Shown in pieces: positions 5,636 through 6,895 of a stretch of DNA of 6,895 nt. The DNA lies in the NCBI GenBank assembly GCA_903870185.1, contig CAIQCE010000306.1:1-6895 (forward strand). Direction: 5' to 3'. The notes beneath the pieces were generated by a model. That model worked only from the letters and a program-made list of their open reading frames with translations. It made no database searches and was not told where the DNA came from. The stretch's first letter is position 1, and every line of letters begins with the position of its first letter. The DNA comes from an uncultured Gammaproteobacteria bacterium (GTDB lineage: Bacteria > Pseudomonadota > Gammaproteobacteria > Coxiellales > Coxiellaceae). A program made the translations under genes and the position numbers.

Positions 5636-6817
5636 ATGCTTAAAAGAACTCTTTTAATAATACTCATACTTCTGATTTCTGTTACGCTCGGCTGGGCTGT
5701 CAAAAATGATGCGGGCTATATTCTGATTAGCTACCATCACTGGAGCATAGAAACTAGTCTTTGGTTTGGTTCGTTTTCTATATTGCTGATCTACACGCTC
5801 ACATTATTGTTATTTAAACTGCTCAAGCATTTTTTCTTATTGCCAACCCATCTTTCAAATTGGACTTCTTCTAGAAAACGTCAATCATCTGAATTAGAGT
5901 CTCGCTTTGGATTATGTGAAATCCTTGAAGCCAATTGGAAATCGGCTGAACTTAAATTATCTCGCTCGGCAATTGATCTTGAGCATCCCTTGAGTAACTA
6001 TTTAGGCTGTGCATATGCAGCTCAACAACAATGTGAATATCTTCAACGAGATGAATATTTAAATCTTGCTTTATCAACCACTCGAGGCTCAGAAATGGCG
6101 ATAGAGTTGTTTAGGGTCCAGCTAGAAATTCAAGCTCAACAATATATTCAGGCACTTACTACCTTACAGTCCTTAGTCGCAAAAAAATCAAAACATAATC
6201 TAGTTCTAAAACTTTTAGCCGAAGTTTACCTTGTGCTTGAGGATTGGCCTGCCCTAGTGGAATTATTACCCACTTTATCTAAGAGAAAAGTTTTAACGGC
6301 CACTGAATTAGAGACCTTATGTCTAAATACCTATAGTCAGTTATTAATTAGCGCACATCAAACGCATGACACACCTTTGTTTGAGACTGCCTGGTCTGCT
6401 ATTCCTTCTAGTTATCAATATCACTCTAAATTACTAGGGGTTTATTGTGAATATTATTTAAATACTCAAGACTTGGAATACCCTGTGTCCTTAATAGAAA
6501 AATCTCTAAAGCGTGAATGGAACCCAAGTCTTTTAAATTACTATGGATCGTTAATCGCGAATGTTAATAAACAACTTAAACTAGCTGAATCCTGGTTAAA
6601 TCAACACCCTCAAGACGCTGAGCTTTTATTATGTTTAGGGCGCCTTTCTATCCAAGCTAAGCTCTGGGGGAAGGCTCAAGATTATTTCAGAGCTAGCATT
6701 AACTTAAATCCTCAACCTCAGACCTATTGGGCACTGGCACAGGTTCAAGAACAATTAAATCTTAGAGACGAAGCTCAGCAAAATTATAAAAAGGGATTAT
6801 CGTTATTTAATTCATAA
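5636..6817 (+). CDS. hemY: HemY family TPR membrane protein
   Basis: This 393-residue inner-membrane protein is associated with late heme synthesis in gammaproteobacteria. It is unrelated to the protoporphyrinogen oxidase called HemY in Bacillus. The N-terminal domain has transmembrane helix 1 (about 4-21), a short periplasmic loop with the family signature GYILISYHHWSIETS (27-41), and helix 2 (about 43-65). After a basic stretch (SSRKRQ) the cytoplasmic part is all helical, with tetratricopeptide-like repeats. The clearest are at the C-terminus: about 327-360 (ELLLCLGRLSIQ, then WGKAQDYFRASINLNPQ) and 362-390 (TYWALAQVQEQL, then DEAQQNYKKGL). Length matches E. coli HemY (398). Only 3 bases separate it from hemX, and its GAGG ribosome site (5624-5627) lies in the last hemX codons. 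It is the last gene of the cluster. Confidence 0.94.
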   Translation: MLKRTLLIILILLISVTLGWAVKNDAGYILISYHHWSIETSLWFGSFSILLIYTLTLLLFKLLKHFFLLPTHLSNWTSSRKRQSSELESRFGLCEILEANWKSAELKLSRSAIDLEHPLSNYLGCAYAAQQQCEYLQRDEYLNLALSTTRGSEMAIELFRVQLEIQAQQYIQALTTLQSLVAKKSKHNLVLKLLAEVYLVLEDWPALVELLPTLSKRKVLTATELETLCLNTYSQLLISAHQTHDTPLFETAWSAIPSSYQYHSKLLGVYCEYYLNTQDLEYPVSLIEKSLKREWNPSLLNYYGSLIANVNKQLKLAESWLNQHPQDAELLLCLGRLSIQAKLWGKAQDYFRASINLNPQPQTYWALAQVQEQLNLRDEAQQNYKKGLSLFNS

Positions 6818-6895
6818 AGCTTTTGAGCTTACAAATAAAGTTGTTTTAATAATTCTCATAACACATCCGAAATAATATCATTAGCATCCATGTGA
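6818..6895. other. Non-coding tail after hemY
   Basis: No complete gene is visible in these 78 AT-rich bases. A short hairpin can form right at the hemY stop (AAGCT 6817-6821, loop TTTG, AGCTT 6826-6830), but its stem is 5 bp and no T-run follows directly, so it is a poor terminator. On the minus strand a frame open at the edge reads HMDANDIISDVL and stops at 6856-6858, which could be the end of a converging gene. Twelve codons are too few to tell. Confidence 0.3.

Noticed and set aside
6817..6830. Rho-independent terminator after hemY
   Set aside because: The stem is only 5 bp with two G-C pairs and no T-run follows it directly.

Overview
This window looks like chromosomal DNA from a low-GC gammaproteobacterium. 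The proteins read most like E. coli-type orthologues (Tdk, YihG, HemC, HemD, HemX, HemY). The AT-rich composition, the Pht-like MFS transporter and the small secreted protein ahead of the heme genes suggest the order Legionellales (Legionella/Coxiella type). That placement is an inference from protein character and gene content, not from an alignment.

The window divides at about 1195-1347 into two divergent units. To the left, on the minus strand, a thymidine kinase gene (tdk, 613-1194) is followed 55 bp later by the N-terminal part of an MFS transporter that runs off the window edge (1-557). Together they suggest a nucleoside uptake-and-phosphorylation pair, though the transporter's substrate is not proven by sequence. 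To the right, on the plus strand, six genes run head to tail to 6817: a small exported protein (1348-1836), a YihG-type membrane acyltransferase (1858-2772), hemC, hemD, hemX and hemY. Junctions are +21, -4, +4, +43 and +3 bp, with no terminator-like hairpin between them, so one transcript is likely.

The 153-bp divergent spacer carries two good sigma70-type promoters with 17-bp spacers, one in each direction. A nested inverted repeat is centred on the predicted tdk start point. No spacer exceeds 300 bp, and I see no tRNA, rRNA, CRISPR, insertion sequence or attachment site.

Functionally, HemC and HemD perform consecutive steps of tetrapyrrole synthesis (porphobilinogen to hydroxymethylbilane to uroporphyrinogen III). 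HemX and HemY are the inner-membrane partners usually encoded behind them. Two envelope genes, a lipid acyltransferase and an exported four-cysteine protein, precede the hem genes on the same likely transcript. That arrangement is the most interesting feature of the window. I did not find a clearly new multi-gene system; the exported protein is the only product without a firm assignment.
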